From contig NC_030383.2 in NCBI RefSeq assembly GCF_001625215.2, positions 6,150,779-6,214,778 of the forward strand: a stretch of DNA of 64,000 nt, written 5' to 3'. Source of the DNA: Daucus carota subsp. sativus (lineage: Eukaryota > Streptophyta > Magnoliopsida > Apiales > Apiaceae). The translations under genes were made by a program, and so were the position numbers. The notes under the pieces are model-generated. The model had not been told where the DNA came from. It was given only the letters and a program-made list of their open reading frames with translations, and ran no database searches. Position 1 is the first letter of the stretch, and every line of letters starts with the position of its first letter. Below are positions 11,022-23,908 of the stretch, one piece after another.

Positions 11022-14000
11022 TTATTTCTTTCCAACTCTAGTCAGACAAATGAAAGCCACAATTCGACAAAATACACCAAAGACCGCAAGAAGAACTAGA
11101 CATAGGGTGAAATCATTGAGGTTGTAGTCCATTTCTTTGAGATAAGTGCACCGAGTCATTAGGTATACTCCATTGTACCTGAAAGGAAAACCAGTTTGTC
11201 ACAGACATTGATCGAGACACGAAAGACAAGACGGGTATGCAAGCAAGGGCGGATCTAGGAAAATTTTCTTAGGGGGGCATCAAGCAAATTTTCGAAAAAC
11301 ATCTGTATATTTTCAAATTTTCAGTGGGGACACTTACATAATTTCATAAAATTTAGAATGGTGAAAAAACGTCAAATTTTTTTTTAGGGGGCACGTTTTT
11401 CCCGCGCCTCTTACTAGATCCGCCCCTGTATGCAAGCGTGTTAATAGCAGGGATCAGTTTGGTACCTTTCTGCATTTGCTATGACAAAAGCTTCTAGAGC
11501 CCATGTAGGGTAGATATACTTGGCTACAACCCTTGATATTCCGCCTTCTTTGCTCTGATTTGAGATGAGGGTCAAGACCACAGGAAGAAGAACACACCAC
11601 TGCAATCATAGGATGGCGAGTTTTGACATTTTAATCAGTGTAGTAAAGAGTTTATTGATGGAATTTTTTACAGTACTCACCAACTGAGCTTGACTAAAAT
11701 CAAGGAAGATGGCGAATATGTAGGCGACGCCAGTCACACAGTAGACAAGGCAGAGCAGGATTATGTAGTTGTATCCGAAACTTGATCTTGGACTGTTGAA
11801 GAAATAGAACATGCTAAGATAAACCACGGGCTTGACAACTGTATTAAAAAGATCCACTGTATCTTTGGCTAGAAAGTATGATAGTGAGTTCATCCCGCTG
11901 GAGCTCTCTCTTTTGTAGTGCAGTTTGTCCAATGCAAATGATCTCAATGCTGAAATTTTGCATAATAATGCTGCAACACAGCAAATAACAGACCGCCAAT
12001 TGTGAAAAAATAGAGCATTAGTCTAAGTCTCGGGTTTTAACAAGTTCTTTTAGTTCATGAAAAAATAGAGCATTAGATGGTTCATGAATATAGCTGGCCT
12101 TAGTAATAATTTTGGGTAACTTACAAACAGCGATGATGGTGTAAGTATAGCCGAGAGCCCCAAATTCTTCATCACTTGACTTGGCAAGGGTTCCCAAGCA
12201 TGCACCAGCAAGTAAAAGAATCAGAAAATCTGCTGCCTGTGATCTGGCTTCTCGCAATCGCTGCTTGCCAACCCTGAAATTGTGTTGACAGTAATCAAAA
12301 AACAAGTAATACATCATATTAATATAGAGAAAAGTAAGCATCCAAATCAAGTGTCAATGGTTCTTTTAATCTAGATTGTCAGTCTACTGACTTAGAGGAC
12401 CCTCAGAAAATAAGCAACTGATAACAGCAGACGGTGATTATACTCTTATTACCACAGAGATTCATCTATGCAGCACTGAAAACCTGATAATTTACCATCA
12501 AATGATCTAAATTTCAGTATTGCATGATACAAGTTACATTTCATTCTACAAGTTACATTTATCAAAGTGACTGATTATATAAATGAAGACAAGAAAAAAG
12601 GTTGGCGGACACAATTCATGATCGATCTGAATATAAGAGATCAAAACAAGAGCTATACCTTCCAAGAAAATATCTATATTGCCTAACTACACCAGGAGTG
12701 ACTCTGTTAGACATGTCACTGGATCTGCTGTTCTCAGGAGATTGGTTAATCTGCATATTGTGCTTTGTATCTTTCCACATTTCTCCAGCAGCGGAATCAG
12801 AACCTGCTGAGGATGCTGCAATCTCATCACAATAATGCATCATATCTGGAGGAACCGAGTACCCATTGCGAAGCATCCATCTGATTGGAAGCTGCTCTAC
12901 TGTCAATCCCGGTCCTAGTTTTACTACACCCTCGAGGAGGTCAATAAAGTGGTCTGGAGGATTTACACGATCTGGTACTACTATTCCTAGGTCTGCAAAG
13001 TATTCTTCAACTTTCTTCACAGACCCATGATAAACTGTAAGACCACCTTTGGCTAGAAGTATGAAGTCATCAAACATCTTGTACAAGGCGTAACTGAAGA
13101 AAAAAATTACATATTATAGAATCTAAAAGACAATCAACCGAAAAATAAGTTATTACACAAACATTTAAACAAAAACTTTTGTTCAGAATTTTATTATGGT
13201 GCAATTCTTTTCTGGGTGATTTTCAAGATAAAAGTTCCAAGATTAGGAGTGGAAGATGAACTGCGTTGGGGTCAAAATATATGGCAGGTATAATGTCTCA
13301 CTATATTCTTAAATCTTAAACTGCTTCAGAAATATTTCAACAATTTATATTCCAGGTTAATATGATTACTCTTTCGACTTGGTTCCTATTACTGTTATTT
13401 ACTGTTGAACCATGGACTGATAACTTCTGTCAGTGTCTCGCAAAGCAATATTTATGTTAAGCTATAAGATTTGATTATAAACCAATCATAAATTGGAGAA
13501 AGACCAAAAAACCTGGAAAAGTTATTTTGGCTAAGTAGTGAAGTTTCATGGTAACAAGATACTACCTTGGTTGATGAACAACCATGCAGATGTTAACTCC
13601 CTCGAGTGCTTCACGTCGAAGAGCTCTAAGAAGCAAATTGGATGAAGAGCTGTCCAAGCCAGTGGTGGGCTCATCCAATATTAATAGTGATGGTTCCATG
13701 ACCATTTCTAACCCAACATTCACTCGTTTTCTCTGACCTCCAGATATTCCACGCTTCTCTACTGTTCCCACTAGGGAATCCCTTACTGCCTGCAGTCCTA
13801 GTGACTCGATGACTCTTTCAACAACAAGAACCTTATCAGCTTTCGGAAGGTCCACAGATAGTCTATGAGAATTTCAAAAAACAGATAAAATCACAATCAG
13901 TAGAGAACAAGAAATGACAATGCACCTGTGATTTTAGAACACAAACAGTCTTTACTTTTTTTTAGAGTGAAAACAGTGGTCTTTCAATATAGTTCAAAAT

Positions 14001-17000
14001 AAACAATAAGATTTTGAGGTAGGTATGAATTTTGCAAGCAAGTCTCATACCTACAGCGTGCACTGAACCGCAAGTTCTCTTCTACTGTCAAGTTTCCATG
14101 CACGATATCATCTTGTGGGACAAAACCAATGATTTTCCGGTGTGTCTGAATTGGTTCATCTTTTCCGTTAATGAGAATCAGACCTGACCTAACGCAACCA
14201 GTGTCCCTTCCTACTACAGCAGAAAGAAATGTTGTTTTCCCAGCCCCAGATGGTCCCATGACAGCAGAAATACGGCCTGGCATAATCTTACCATAAACAC
14301 ATCTCATCAAATGCTTGTGTTTCTTCCTCAGTGTTAAGGTTAGATCCTTAAATACAACTTCAATTGGAGGCCTTGTCGTTAACTCAGTGTCAGTGGCCAT
14401 TGAGATAACTCCGGAGAATGTCATATTCTGATTCTTCTCTTCCATAGCTTTCTCTTTCTCAAGTTGACCATATGCATACCTAAATATCTGGCTCCGTGTA
14501 TGCAATTCTTTAGCCTTGGGCTTCTTAGAATGTTTTGACCCAATTTCTACATGGAAGTCCTCATGACCATCTGGATCATCCTCAATGTTGTGTAACATTT
14601 TTGTGAGGTTGCTAGGTTCCTGTTTCTTTGAAGCCTTTGCCTTTTCAGCTTTCTTTGTACTTGTCTTTCGTGAAAATGTCCGTGACAACTGTTGTGACAA
14701 GCCCTGCAAGGCAGAAGGTTCCTTTGAGGCGTTATCTTTTGCAGCCTTCCACCTTTGTCTTGCTTGTGCAGTTTCTCTTGCAGTCCTTGCTGCAGCTTCC
14801 CTGGACTTGGCCTGTCTTGCATGTCGAGTTGAGAGGACTTGGTCTGAACAGTTATATATGATGATCAGTATCAGAGCCACCACACCCTACGTACAAAAGT
14901 AAAATGTGAACAACATCTCCCATCGTTTAACAGCTGCAATTTGAAAGTCTTCCATGCTTAGAAAAATACATAATCATTGCATTCTACATCCAACTCGTGA
15001 ATACATATGCAGAAATCAACCAGAGATATACTTTTGAGTGCTAATAGCAAGCATATACAAAGACTATCAAATATCAGACACACAAGATAAGGATCTGTGG
15101 TGGAATCATACTGGACAAGTTAACAGGAAAAATATACATGAGCTCTGTACTCCAACTATATCGACATAAAGACTTACAAAAACCAAAAGCCCATAATAAT
15201 GCATGTTTTGATTTGTTGTATTTGCATTGCAGGTACTCATCTTGAAGCATGCTGCAAAATAATAAGCAAATTACATGCTAGTGTCAGCATTTGAATCCAT
15301 GATAATACTAACAAATGGAAGCAAAGGTTGTCACCTACACAAGTCAAAAGCAGAGAAGATATAACTTTCTAATGAGAATTTAAGAGTATAATTAGGCTTG
15401 AATACGAGGTTGAGAATACAAGTTCATATTCAACAGAACAGGTCGAGCCAACTTAAGGTGAAAATAGTCTACCCACCCCCTGAAGGTTTAAAAATAGATC
15501 AACACTGAGAAATTACCTTTCTGAGCTACAGACCCCTTCCTGCAGAAATGTCTGAAATTTCACGCAAAACACCTCATCAGTTATTTTACATGCAAAAGAT
15601 TAAGCAGTGAAATATGTTCATCATTTGTGCATATTCCTTCTGAAATTGATCCCATATATTGATATTGGCATACTTTTGACAGATTATGATTTCATTTTTT
15701 TTTTTTTGCCAGTACAGATTATGATTTCATAAGTAATGATAAAGGCAAAATTTTCAAATCTAGGCGGCGAAAAGCCTATAGTAAGACTTTAATCTCATTT
15801 AAGCTGCACAAACAAGTATTATAACATAAATTGCAGCTGATGCATTCTTTTATGTGAAGATATCAGTACGAAGTATTCCTAGTTATAAGTCTTATATCTG
15901 TCTAAAGACTCTAACAGCCTAATTTAAGCTTACAACAAATAGCTGCTTAAAAGAGATGAATAATTAGCATGAGTTCTGAGATATCATAAAACCAATACCC
16001 TTTTTGGCAGGAATTCTTTTTGGCAGTGGTTGGGCAATAATAACCTTCCGAGCAAAATAGATTCTTTGCAGCATTCATCGTTATGGGGCCCCAAAGGTCA
16101 GCTCCACCACAGGAATGATTTTGCTTTCCAGGAGGCAGTTGGTAGTGATATCTGTAAATGTTCTTTACCAAGGTATGTATTAATGGATCATATAAACCAT
16201 ACAAGGACCAGGACACAAAGAAAGGCAAGTTTAGTTAAGCTAGGAAATGAACTTACGGATCACATACACCAGTAGTCTTGTTGAGAGTTGCACGTGGACA
16301 GTAGGAACCTAACGGGCAAGCTTCATTCATAGTAGGAAAAAAATTCACGTATGAGCAGAATCCCTTAAATTTATGTGTGAGGTTTTATGTGATGAAGTTG
16401 AAGAAAATTTTAATCTTTACACATATTCATGATTTTATGAAAACAAGCAGTATCAACAAGTTTGTAAGAAATTACTTACGAATCATGCAAGTAAGGCCTG
16501 ACGGACAAAAGAAGCCTGCACAGCAAGGCTGACAATCATCAGTCCGGTCAGGGATGCTTTTTGAGTTCTTCAAGTCAGCTTTCTGTTCTTGAGGAATACT
16601 ACAAGCCCATCCTGGTTCACACCCAGGACTCCAAGAAGTCAAATTACAGTTCTTATTCGGTTTCAATACATGATTATTTGCATTTTCTTTCTCCTTCTTG
16701 TAAAAACTAGTAAAGTAGAACTTCATCTCTGCTGCTGAACATATTCTCTGAGTGATGTCTCCTGTTATTATAATGACATTCAAAAATCATTAGCGGAGAC
16801 AACACATTTCAGCGCTGATCAGTAACACGGTAGGAATCAATTTAAATTGCTAAACCAAATCATAAAAATAATATCCATAGTAACACATTTTAAGAATGCT
16901 GATCAACAGCAGCATGCATTATTAACAAGTGCCACAACAATTCAATTCCATATTAATCAGAATACCTTTCGCCTCTTTAATACAATCATTTATAAACCCC

Positions 17001-17393
17001 AGGTCCTTAGAGAAGTTGAATGCTGTATTCATATCAGATTTTCTGGAACACCAAACACATCAACAAAACAGAAAAATAAAAAAAATTACGACGAAATCAA
17101 ATTAATTAAAAGACATGATGAGGGCCATAATGATATACTCACACATCTTTAATGCAATAGCCTAGTTCCTCCTTGATATCATCATGATACACAACAGTGA
17201 GATTGGACACTTGATCATATATGTGTTTCGCGACAATAGGTGACATCTGAGAAGAGCTACCAGATGAACCATAGTCATCCCCATCGATACAAAAAACCCG
17301 AGGCAGAGTAATGATCAATAAGGACAGTATGCATGTCAGCCAGCACCAGGCATTCATCCTCCTCCCACAACTCATTTCAGATATCTTATTCAT
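11022..17393 (-). CDS. ABCG (white-brown complex) half-transporter, ABCG24/28 type, fourteen exons
   Basis: Exons on - are 17143-17393, 16966-17042, 16480-16761, 16257-16320, 15999-16151, 15517-15551, 15178-15251, 14051-14886, 13566-13862, 12659-13093, 12125-12273, 11681-11970, 11466-11599 and 11022-11178. The joined frame is 1077 residues. A signal peptide (about 13-35) is followed by a Cys-rich extracellular region (about 110-305), a membrane helix and a basic linker ([20 protein letters not shown]). The ATP-binding domain then shows Walker [10 protein letters not shown] (about 522), signature ISGGQRKR (about 627), Walker [11 protein letters not shown] (about 647) and H-loop HQPS (about 688). 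Membrane helices fill 840-1077. This order, with an N-terminal Cys-rich domain, marks the long plant ABCG24/25/28 clade, for which lipid or wall-precursor export is suspected but the substrate is unproven. The start could also be the ATG at 17357, which would give a cleaner signal peptide. Confidence 0.93.
11244..11428. mobile_element. 185-bp hAT-like MITE in the last ABCG intron
   Basis: The ends are CAAGGGCGGATCTAG and, on the other strand, CAGGGGCGGATCTAG. The element is flanked by a perfect 8-bp duplication TATGCAAG (11236-11243 and 11429-11436). An 8-bp duplication with a CAGGGGCGGA terminus is characteristic of hAT-type non-autonomous elements. It sits in the intron between the last two exons and does not alter the splice sites. 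Confidence 0.85.
15679..15730 (-). repeat. 18-bp T-rich micro-insertion between perfect 17-bp direct repeats
   Basis: The 17-mer acagattatgatttcat occurs at 15679-15695 and 15714-15730. The 18 bases between are twelve T followed by GCCAGT; on - this reads ACTGGC followed by A12. It lies inside an ABCG intron (between the fifth and sixth exons) and has the same architecture as the insertion at 5334-5386. Confidence 0.55.
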
Positions 17394-18995
17394 ATAAATT
17401 ATTTCATAAACTTAAGAGGGTTGCATGGGATCAAATGCCTAACAAAAAAATTGTGATCACTACAAGGGTGATGAACATGAAATGCCTCATGCATCAATTG
17501 AGGCAATGTGAAAATGACAAATGAAATGAAGCATGCTATCTAGAATGGTTAAATTTTTTTCTTGTGTTTTCTGATTTTTCTCTCTGCGAGTTGCGACGAC
17601 AAGGGAGAATAATGTTTCCCGAGAGAGAGCTATAGTGTGGAATTAAAGAGCTCCAAATTTTTGTGGTGGAAGAAATGGAGGGGAGAGATTTATGGCGATT
17701 CTCAAGGAACCAATGTTGTATATATGTATCATATGAAGTTCTAAAACAAGCAAGAAGATGTAAACATCTGGTAACATTTCAATTTCAATTCAACTTGCTA
17801 TTCAACCAAGTGTATCACAGAAACTTACAACACATATACTATAGGATTAATTTATAAAATATTTTTACTGATAATTATTTTGAATATTTACAAACCTCGA
17901 ATAATATGTTTTTGTAGTGTACTATAGGATTATTGCACTTCAATTGTATTGACTATATTGGTTGGTTATAATTTAAAAATAAAATGTTATTACTTATTAA
18001 TATTTTAGTTTGTTAAATAGAATATATCAGTTTAATATGATAATGAATGATGTGCAATCATCCTACGGATTTCTTAGAGGTTCGACAAATATAGTCATCC
18101 ACAGAAGGTTGGCTTAAATTATAGACAACAGGTTCACGTGGTTGGAGTATGATTTTTTCAATAAATTGGCTAAATTTTTTATATTTGGAATGCCAACTCA
18201 CATTTTAGCTGAGGGGTTTGTATGATTGGAGGTGGTCTATGAACCAAATAAGTTACGCTTATTAGTTCACAAATAATTATTTATATGTTAATCAGCTTTC
18301 AGTGTGACTTTTTGACCCAAAAAAAAGGAAAAGAACTTATAATACCATTTGTACATTTTGTACTTATACATGTCATTTATGTACGTATTTTTGATATATT
18401 AGGATCTTAACTGAATTTATGAATTTCAAGAATATGGTTGAATTTCATCGAATTTTGAATTTCGAGAAATTAATCATATCCAATAAAAAAAGTTCGATAA
18501 TGTTAATCTCGAATCGGCTGCCGAACAGTGAACAAAATATGTCAGAATGGCTACTGTTTACAACACAACATATTGCCCGGAATATGCATCTCATTGTACT
18601 TGTTACAGAGTTTAAAATACCTTCCATATATAGAAAAGATAACCTTGTCGAGATTTCAAAATTGTAGAATATCCGCAGGTTCAAACAATATAAAGCTGAC
18701 AAAAATTGAAGCTGTATCTTCATTCTTCTTCACATTCGGCAGCAAGCCAATCATATATAGCCGGTAACCAAACATTAAATATATACAACAACTCTTACAC
18801 GATCCCAAAGGCTACTTAATATAATCTTTTAGCATAGTAATATAAGAAATATCTTGTGAATTGACTCTAATTTGACGTTTAACATTAGGATTATGACACT
18901 AATAATCTGTCATTAGTGCAACAATATTTATTCTGACCTTCCCTCATCACACGAAGCCAGAAAAAATAATTATAATCACCGAAAGGACTTAGCAG
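17394..18995. other. intergenic region between the ABC transporter and NRT2
   Basis: It contains the upstream region of the ABC-transporter gene on - and a dispersed repeat at about 17930-18240. Short open frames on both strands around 18420-18770 overlap each other and have no protein features, so none is called. Confidence 0.5.
17930..18240. repeat. MITE-like dispersed repeat, copy 1
   Basis: About 300 bp align closely with 53890-54190, sharing for instance tatattggttggttataatt, gaatgatgtg and gacaaatatag. The right end of this copy reads attggaggtggtct, which resembles, inverted, the left end agcatctccaatggc of the second copy. Boundaries are approximate. Confidence 0.55.
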
Positions 18996-19137
18996 GATCA
19001 TATTGTTATTCTAACAGTTTCTCTCGAAAGCGGAGTGAAAGCCTATTTATTAGATGATCAATTCTCTCAAAATCTCAACGTGTTAAGAGGACCGGTGATC
19101 ATATTGTTATTCTAACACCAACGGTTCAGTATATATA
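18996..19137 (+). promoter_or_regulatory. putative NRT2 promoter: 21-bp direct repeat and TATA box
   Basis: The 21 bases starting gatcatattgttattctaac occur at 18996-19016 and again at 19097-19117, 101 bp apart. A TATATATA box lies at 19130-19137, 57 bp before the ATG, a normal position for a plant promoter. Whether the repeated block binds a regulator is inference only. Confidence 0.45.
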
Positions 19138-19193
19138 GCCAGAGAGCTTCTAATCGATGAATAGAGGATCAAATACACATTCAACGATTCACA

Positions 19194-21087
19194 ATGGCTG
19201 ATAAGTCAGTAGGCTCGCCGGAGAACTCGACTGAAAAAGATCAACAGTCCTACTCCTCCGTCGACACTTCTACTATGCCATTCCCGCAAAGTAATCAAAG
19301 TACAAAACACTTAGAATTTGACCTCCCTGTAGACTCGGAACATAAGGCCAAGACCATAAAAATTTTCTCATTCGCAAACCCTCACATGCGAACCTTCCAT
19401 CTCTCCTGGATATCTTTCTTCTCCTGTTTCGTCTCCACATTCGCGGCCGCGCCCCTCGTCCCCATCATCCGCGACAACCTCAACCTCGTCAAATCCGACA
19501 TTGGAAACGCCGCGATAGCCTCCGTGTCAGGCAGCATTTTCTCCAGGCTCGTAATGGGAGCCGTTTGTGACTTGATAGGTCCGCGTTACGGCTGTGCATT
19601 TCTCATAATGCTCTCGGCACCTACTGTTTTTTGCATGCCATTCGTCTCGTCTGCACAAGGCTATGTCGCGGTGAGGTTCATGATAGGCTTCTCTTTAGCG
19701 ACATTCGTTTCGTGTCAGTATTGGATGAGTAGCATGTTTAATGGGGAGACTATTGGACTTGTCAATGGCCTGGCTGCTGGCTGGGGAAATATGGGAGGTG
19801 GCGCGACTCAACTTATCATGCCTTTGCTTTATGAGATGATCCGAAAGGCAGGAGCCACGCCGTTCACAGCGTGGAGGATTGCGTTTTTTGTGCCGGGATG
19901 TTTGCATGTGGTAATGGGGCTTCTGGTGCTCGGATTGGGACAAGATTTTCCTGATGGCAATCTCGGTAGCTTACAAAAGAAAGGAGATGTCGCTAAAGAT
20001 AAATTCTCCAAGGTTTTATTTTTTTATCTCTGAGTAATGCTACGTATTCCAAATTTTTTTCTCAAATGACGTGGCAGACTGCAGGCTTGCATTTTCCTTT
20101 TTCTCTTGATAAGTAACTTAATTTTAGAAGTCCAGTGAAATATTTGATTTGAGAATTTGCAATTACAGGTGCTCTGGTGTGCGGTGACAAACTACAGAAC
20201 CTGGATATTTTTCCTTCTTTACGGCATGTCTTTGGGCGTGGAGTTAACTACTGATAATGTCATCGCTGAGTACTTTTTCGACAGGTTATACTTCATCCTT
20301 TCCATATGAGGGGTCATATCTAAGTAGAAACTATAATTTGCGATGTGACTAATTCTAGACTTCGGTGTTTTTATGCACAACTAATCTGATTAAATCATCG
20401 TCGATGTGACAATGCTTTAGGTTCAGTCTGAAACTGCATACAGCAGGCATTATAGCAGCTGCATTCGGGATGGCTAACGTGGTCTCTCGTCCAGCAGGCG
20501 GCCTCCTGTCCGACATGGCAACACGTCATTTCGGGATGAGAGGGCGCCTCTGGAACCTCTGGATCCTCCAAACTCTGGGAGGAATTTTCTGCATTTGTCT
20601 CGGCCGTGCAGACTCCCTCTTCCCCTCTATACTTTCCATGATGTTATTCTCCATCGGTGTACAAGCCGCGTGTGGCGCCACGTTTGGAATCATCCCCTTT
20701 ATTTCGCGCAGGTCTCTCGGCATTGTCTCGGGACTAACAGGAGCTGGTGGCAACTTCGGGTCCGGATTGACACAGCTGTTATTTTTTACTAGCTCTGGCC
20801 ATTCAACTGAATCCGGTTTGTCGTCGATGGGGTTTATGATTGTGGGATTGACCCTCGCGGTTGGACTGGTTCATTTTCCGCAATGGGGGAGCATGTTTTT
20901 AGCAGCGACGACAGATGAGAAGAAGAGCAAGGAAGAATATTATTACGGATTAGAATGGAATGAGGAAGAGAAAGACAGGGGTTTGCATTTCGGAAGCCTT
21001 AAGTTTGCTGAGAATAGTAGGTCAGAGCGCGGACGAAAGAAGCTGGTTTCTGAACCATTGCCACTACCTGATTCTTCCTCTGTTTGA
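19194..21087 (+). CDS. NRT2: NRT2-family high-affinity nitrate transporter, three exons
   Basis: Exons 19194-20012, 20169-20284 and 20421-21087 join to 533 residues, the usual NRT2 length, with GT-AG introns. The protein is a major-facilitator carrier. Nitrate/nitrite-porter glycine motifs are seen at AGWGNMGGG (about 193) and GAGGNFGSG (about 418). Other family signatures are [23 protein letters not shown] and the C-terminal tail [20 protein letters not shown] followed by SRSERGR. NRT2 proteins import nitrate with protons across the plasma membrane, usually together with a small NAR2/NRT3 partner, which is not in this window. The start is the first ATG after the TATA box. The polar N-terminus (Ser/Thr-rich, residues 1-45) is longer than in some paralogues. 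I cannot assign which NRT2 member it is. Confidence 0.93.
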
Positions 21088-21939
21088 ACTGATAGTTGTT
21101 CTACCAAACGAAACGAATTTGTGACAGTGTCTGGTAGTTTATCCACATCTTTAGTACCTACGTTCGATTTTAGTATCTTGGAGTCCTATCCTATTATTGT
21201 ACAACTATGTGCAGTCTTAAGGTATAAGTTTATAGGTCTTAATTTACGAGGTTAAAATCTATAGAAGAGCGATGGGAAGGCTAGAAATATCAAGCTCTGA
21301 GTGTAATTTTGAACTTTCTTGTGTAAATCAGCTCCGGGGAACATCATTAGGGAAATCTCAGTAACATGAATCTGTAAGGAGAATGACTGCAAGTTTCCTG
21401 GGCAAAGTCTTTGCATTAGAATTTTATTATCACCATTACACTATTACTATATCTTGGGGGGACATATCAGAAAATAGCAGCTGGAATATTTTGACTGATG
21501 ATCAACCTAAATCATATATTATGTTAAAAAGTGTTCCCAGTGATGACAGATTTCAAGCCAATTAATTTTACTGTAATATAAAACTGAGTTGATTACAGCA
21601 ATAGACTGGGACAGAACAAGCAGATATCACATGAAAGATACTAGTTATTAGTTTTTACCGGCAACTACTCATGTAACTAGTTTTGCTATAGAATCTTTAC
21701 TGCCTTCTGACTTGAGTAATTTATCTATATGCTTGAGGTTAAAATTTTTAATTTGTAGCAGTGAAATATTTTTGTCAATCACCATTCCAAGTTGATCATT
21801 CAAATCTGTAGGCGTCCCACCTCGCCTTCTCCTCCTAATATACTAAGGGCTGTCAGCCTGTCATAGTCAAGCTTAGGCATTAGTCTCAGCTTTAGAACTC
21901 GAATTACTTAGGATCCTCATATGATCTGAGACGTCTAGG
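21088..21939. other. NRT2 3' region and intergenic DNA
   Basis: Probable 3' untranslated sequence followed by non-coding DNA up to the Copia insertion. The last five bases, CTAGG at 21935-21939, are the left copy of the Copia target duplication. Nothing else is recognised. Confidence 0.5.
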
Positions 21940-22130
21940 TGTTACATAGAGAGTATATTTCAGAGTTAGTTGAGAGAGAGTGCCAACTCAGCATAATAGA
22001 CAGCTCAGCATAACAAATTTTTAGTCTAGATCCTTCTATCAACTTGTATATATACATAAGCATGTACAGTTTTAAGTTTTCAGTTTTATGAAATAGCATT
22101 TTCATTTCTGTGATATTCTCTGTTGTGATA
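21940..22130 (+). repeat. 5' LTR of the deleted Copia element
   Basis: 191 bp, the same length as the 3' LTR and differing at one position (T here, C in the other copy, near 22017). It is followed at once by the tRNA primer site. Confidence 0.95.
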
Positions 22131-22172
22131 TGGTATCAGAGCGAGGTTCTCTGGTAACATTTCGAGCAGATT

Positions 22173-23908
22173 ATGCGCTCATATGCTTCCGCACTTGCAT
22201 CTTCTTCACAAAATCTAGGTCACATGGCGTCAAATACTGTAATTGATATCAATCATCCATATTACTTATCACCATCTTATCAACAGTTTCTCTGGCTTCT
22301 GCTTCTACAGCTACTCCTCATACTTATCTTCAGGCATCAAAAGATGCAAACTGGCTTCAGGCCATGAAACTGGAACTTCATGCCTTGGAAAGTAATAACA
22401 CTTGGGAACTAGTTGAAAAACCACCTGGTCAGCTCATTGTATACTGCAAATGGATCTTTAAGGTCAAATATCTTCCAAATGGTGAGATTGAGAGATACAA
22501 AGCAAGATTAGTGACAAAGGGTTTTACACAAACATATGGTCTAGACTATTTTAAAACCTTTGCACCTGTTGCCAAAATGACATCTGTTAGACTTTTGATT
22601 GCACTGGCATCTGCTCAAAACTGGCCTATTTCTCAGTTGGATGTAACAAATGCTTTCCTTCATGGAGAGTTGAATGAGGAAGTATATATGAAGCTGCCTC
22701 CTGGATATTTTGAGTTGTCTTTAGTTGCTCAAATGAATCAACTGTCTGCTTCTTCCACTTTGGTGTGCAAAATGCTCAAGTCCATTTATGGCTTGAGGCA
22801 AGCTCCAAGATGTTGGTTCAACAAATTTGCTACTACTCTGAAGTCATACAATTTTGTCCAATCCCACGCTGATAATAGTCTGTTTACACTGCACACTTCC
22901 TCTAAATTTGTTGATGTCCTAGTGTATGTAGATGATATTCTTATCACTAGTACAGACAAAGACTTAATTCAGACAATTATCACCTACATGAGTACTGCTT
23001 TCAAGGTAAAGGATTTAGGTCCTTTGAAATATTTCTTGGGCATAGAGGTGGCACGATCTACCTCTGGTATTTACCTACATCAGAGGAAATATACTCTTGA
23101 TATCTTGCAAGATTCTAGTCTTCTTGGTGCTAAGCCATCTAAAATTCTTATGGAGCAGAATCATACTTTACAGAAGAGTGAAAGTGCTTTTTTGTCTTCT
23201 TCTGAGGTTGCCTCCTACAGAAGACTTGTTGGCAGGCTCCTGTACTTGACTGTTACCAGGTCTGATTTGGCCTATTCAGTGCAAGTTCTATCCCAGTTCA
23301 TTGCTAATCCCAGGGCAGATCACTTGCAAGCAGCCTACAAAGTGATTAAATACCTCAAGGCCTCTCCTGGTCAGGGTTTGTTTTTTGCTGCAAATACTCC
23401 ACTTACTCTTACAGCTTTTTGTGATTCTGATTGGGGTGGCTGCAAGACTTCTAGACAATCCTTAACTGGCTATTGTATTCTCTTTGGTAATTCTCTTATT
23501 TCATGGAAATGTAAGAAGCAGCATACTGTTTCAAGGTCTTCAGCTGAAGCTGAATATAGATGCATGGCTGATACATGCTGTGAGATTACCTGGTTACTGC
23601 ATCTTTTCAAAGCATTTGGATTGGTCAAGCTTACTCCTGTCAAACTTCTTTGTGACAGCAAATCTGCTTTATACATTGCTTCAAATTCTGTGTATCATGA
23701 GAGGACAAAGCATATTGAACTAGATTGTCATCTGGTGAGAGAAAAATTACAGCTTGGCATAATCTCTACTGATCACATTGATTCAGCACAGCAACCAGCA
23801 GATGTGCTCACTATGGCTCTGTCATCTGCTTCTTTAGCTTACTTACTGTCCAAGTTGGGTATTGTGAACTACTTCCAATCCTCCAACTTGAGGGGGGATG
23901 TTACATAG
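22173..23908 (+). pseudogene. Copia polyprotein remnant: gag start fused out of frame to reverse transcriptase and RNase H
   Basis: A short gag-like start (from 22173) runs to about 22270-22290, where the reading frame switches to the reverse-transcriptase frame. The internal deletion therefore joined the two parts out of frame. The second frame is open from before 22364 to 23908. It carries the Copia reverse transcriptase with the YVDD box at about residue 188 of that frame, and the RNase H region with the FCDSDW and SSAEAEYR motifs. Protease and integrase are absent. The product could not support transposition on its own; this copy must have moved using proteins from another element. The 3' end of the frame overlaps the first bases of the 3' LTR. 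Confidence 0.9.

Noticed and set aside
14585-14902. 105-codon + strand frame opposite the ABC-transporter linker exon
   Set aside because: Shadow of exon 8, whose ATPase motifs and phase leave no doubt about the - strand.
22131-22142. TGGTATCAGAGC as part of a tRNA gene
   Set aside because: Only the 12-base primer-binding site adjacent to an LTR is present; there is no cloverleaf. The same applies to 27461-27472.
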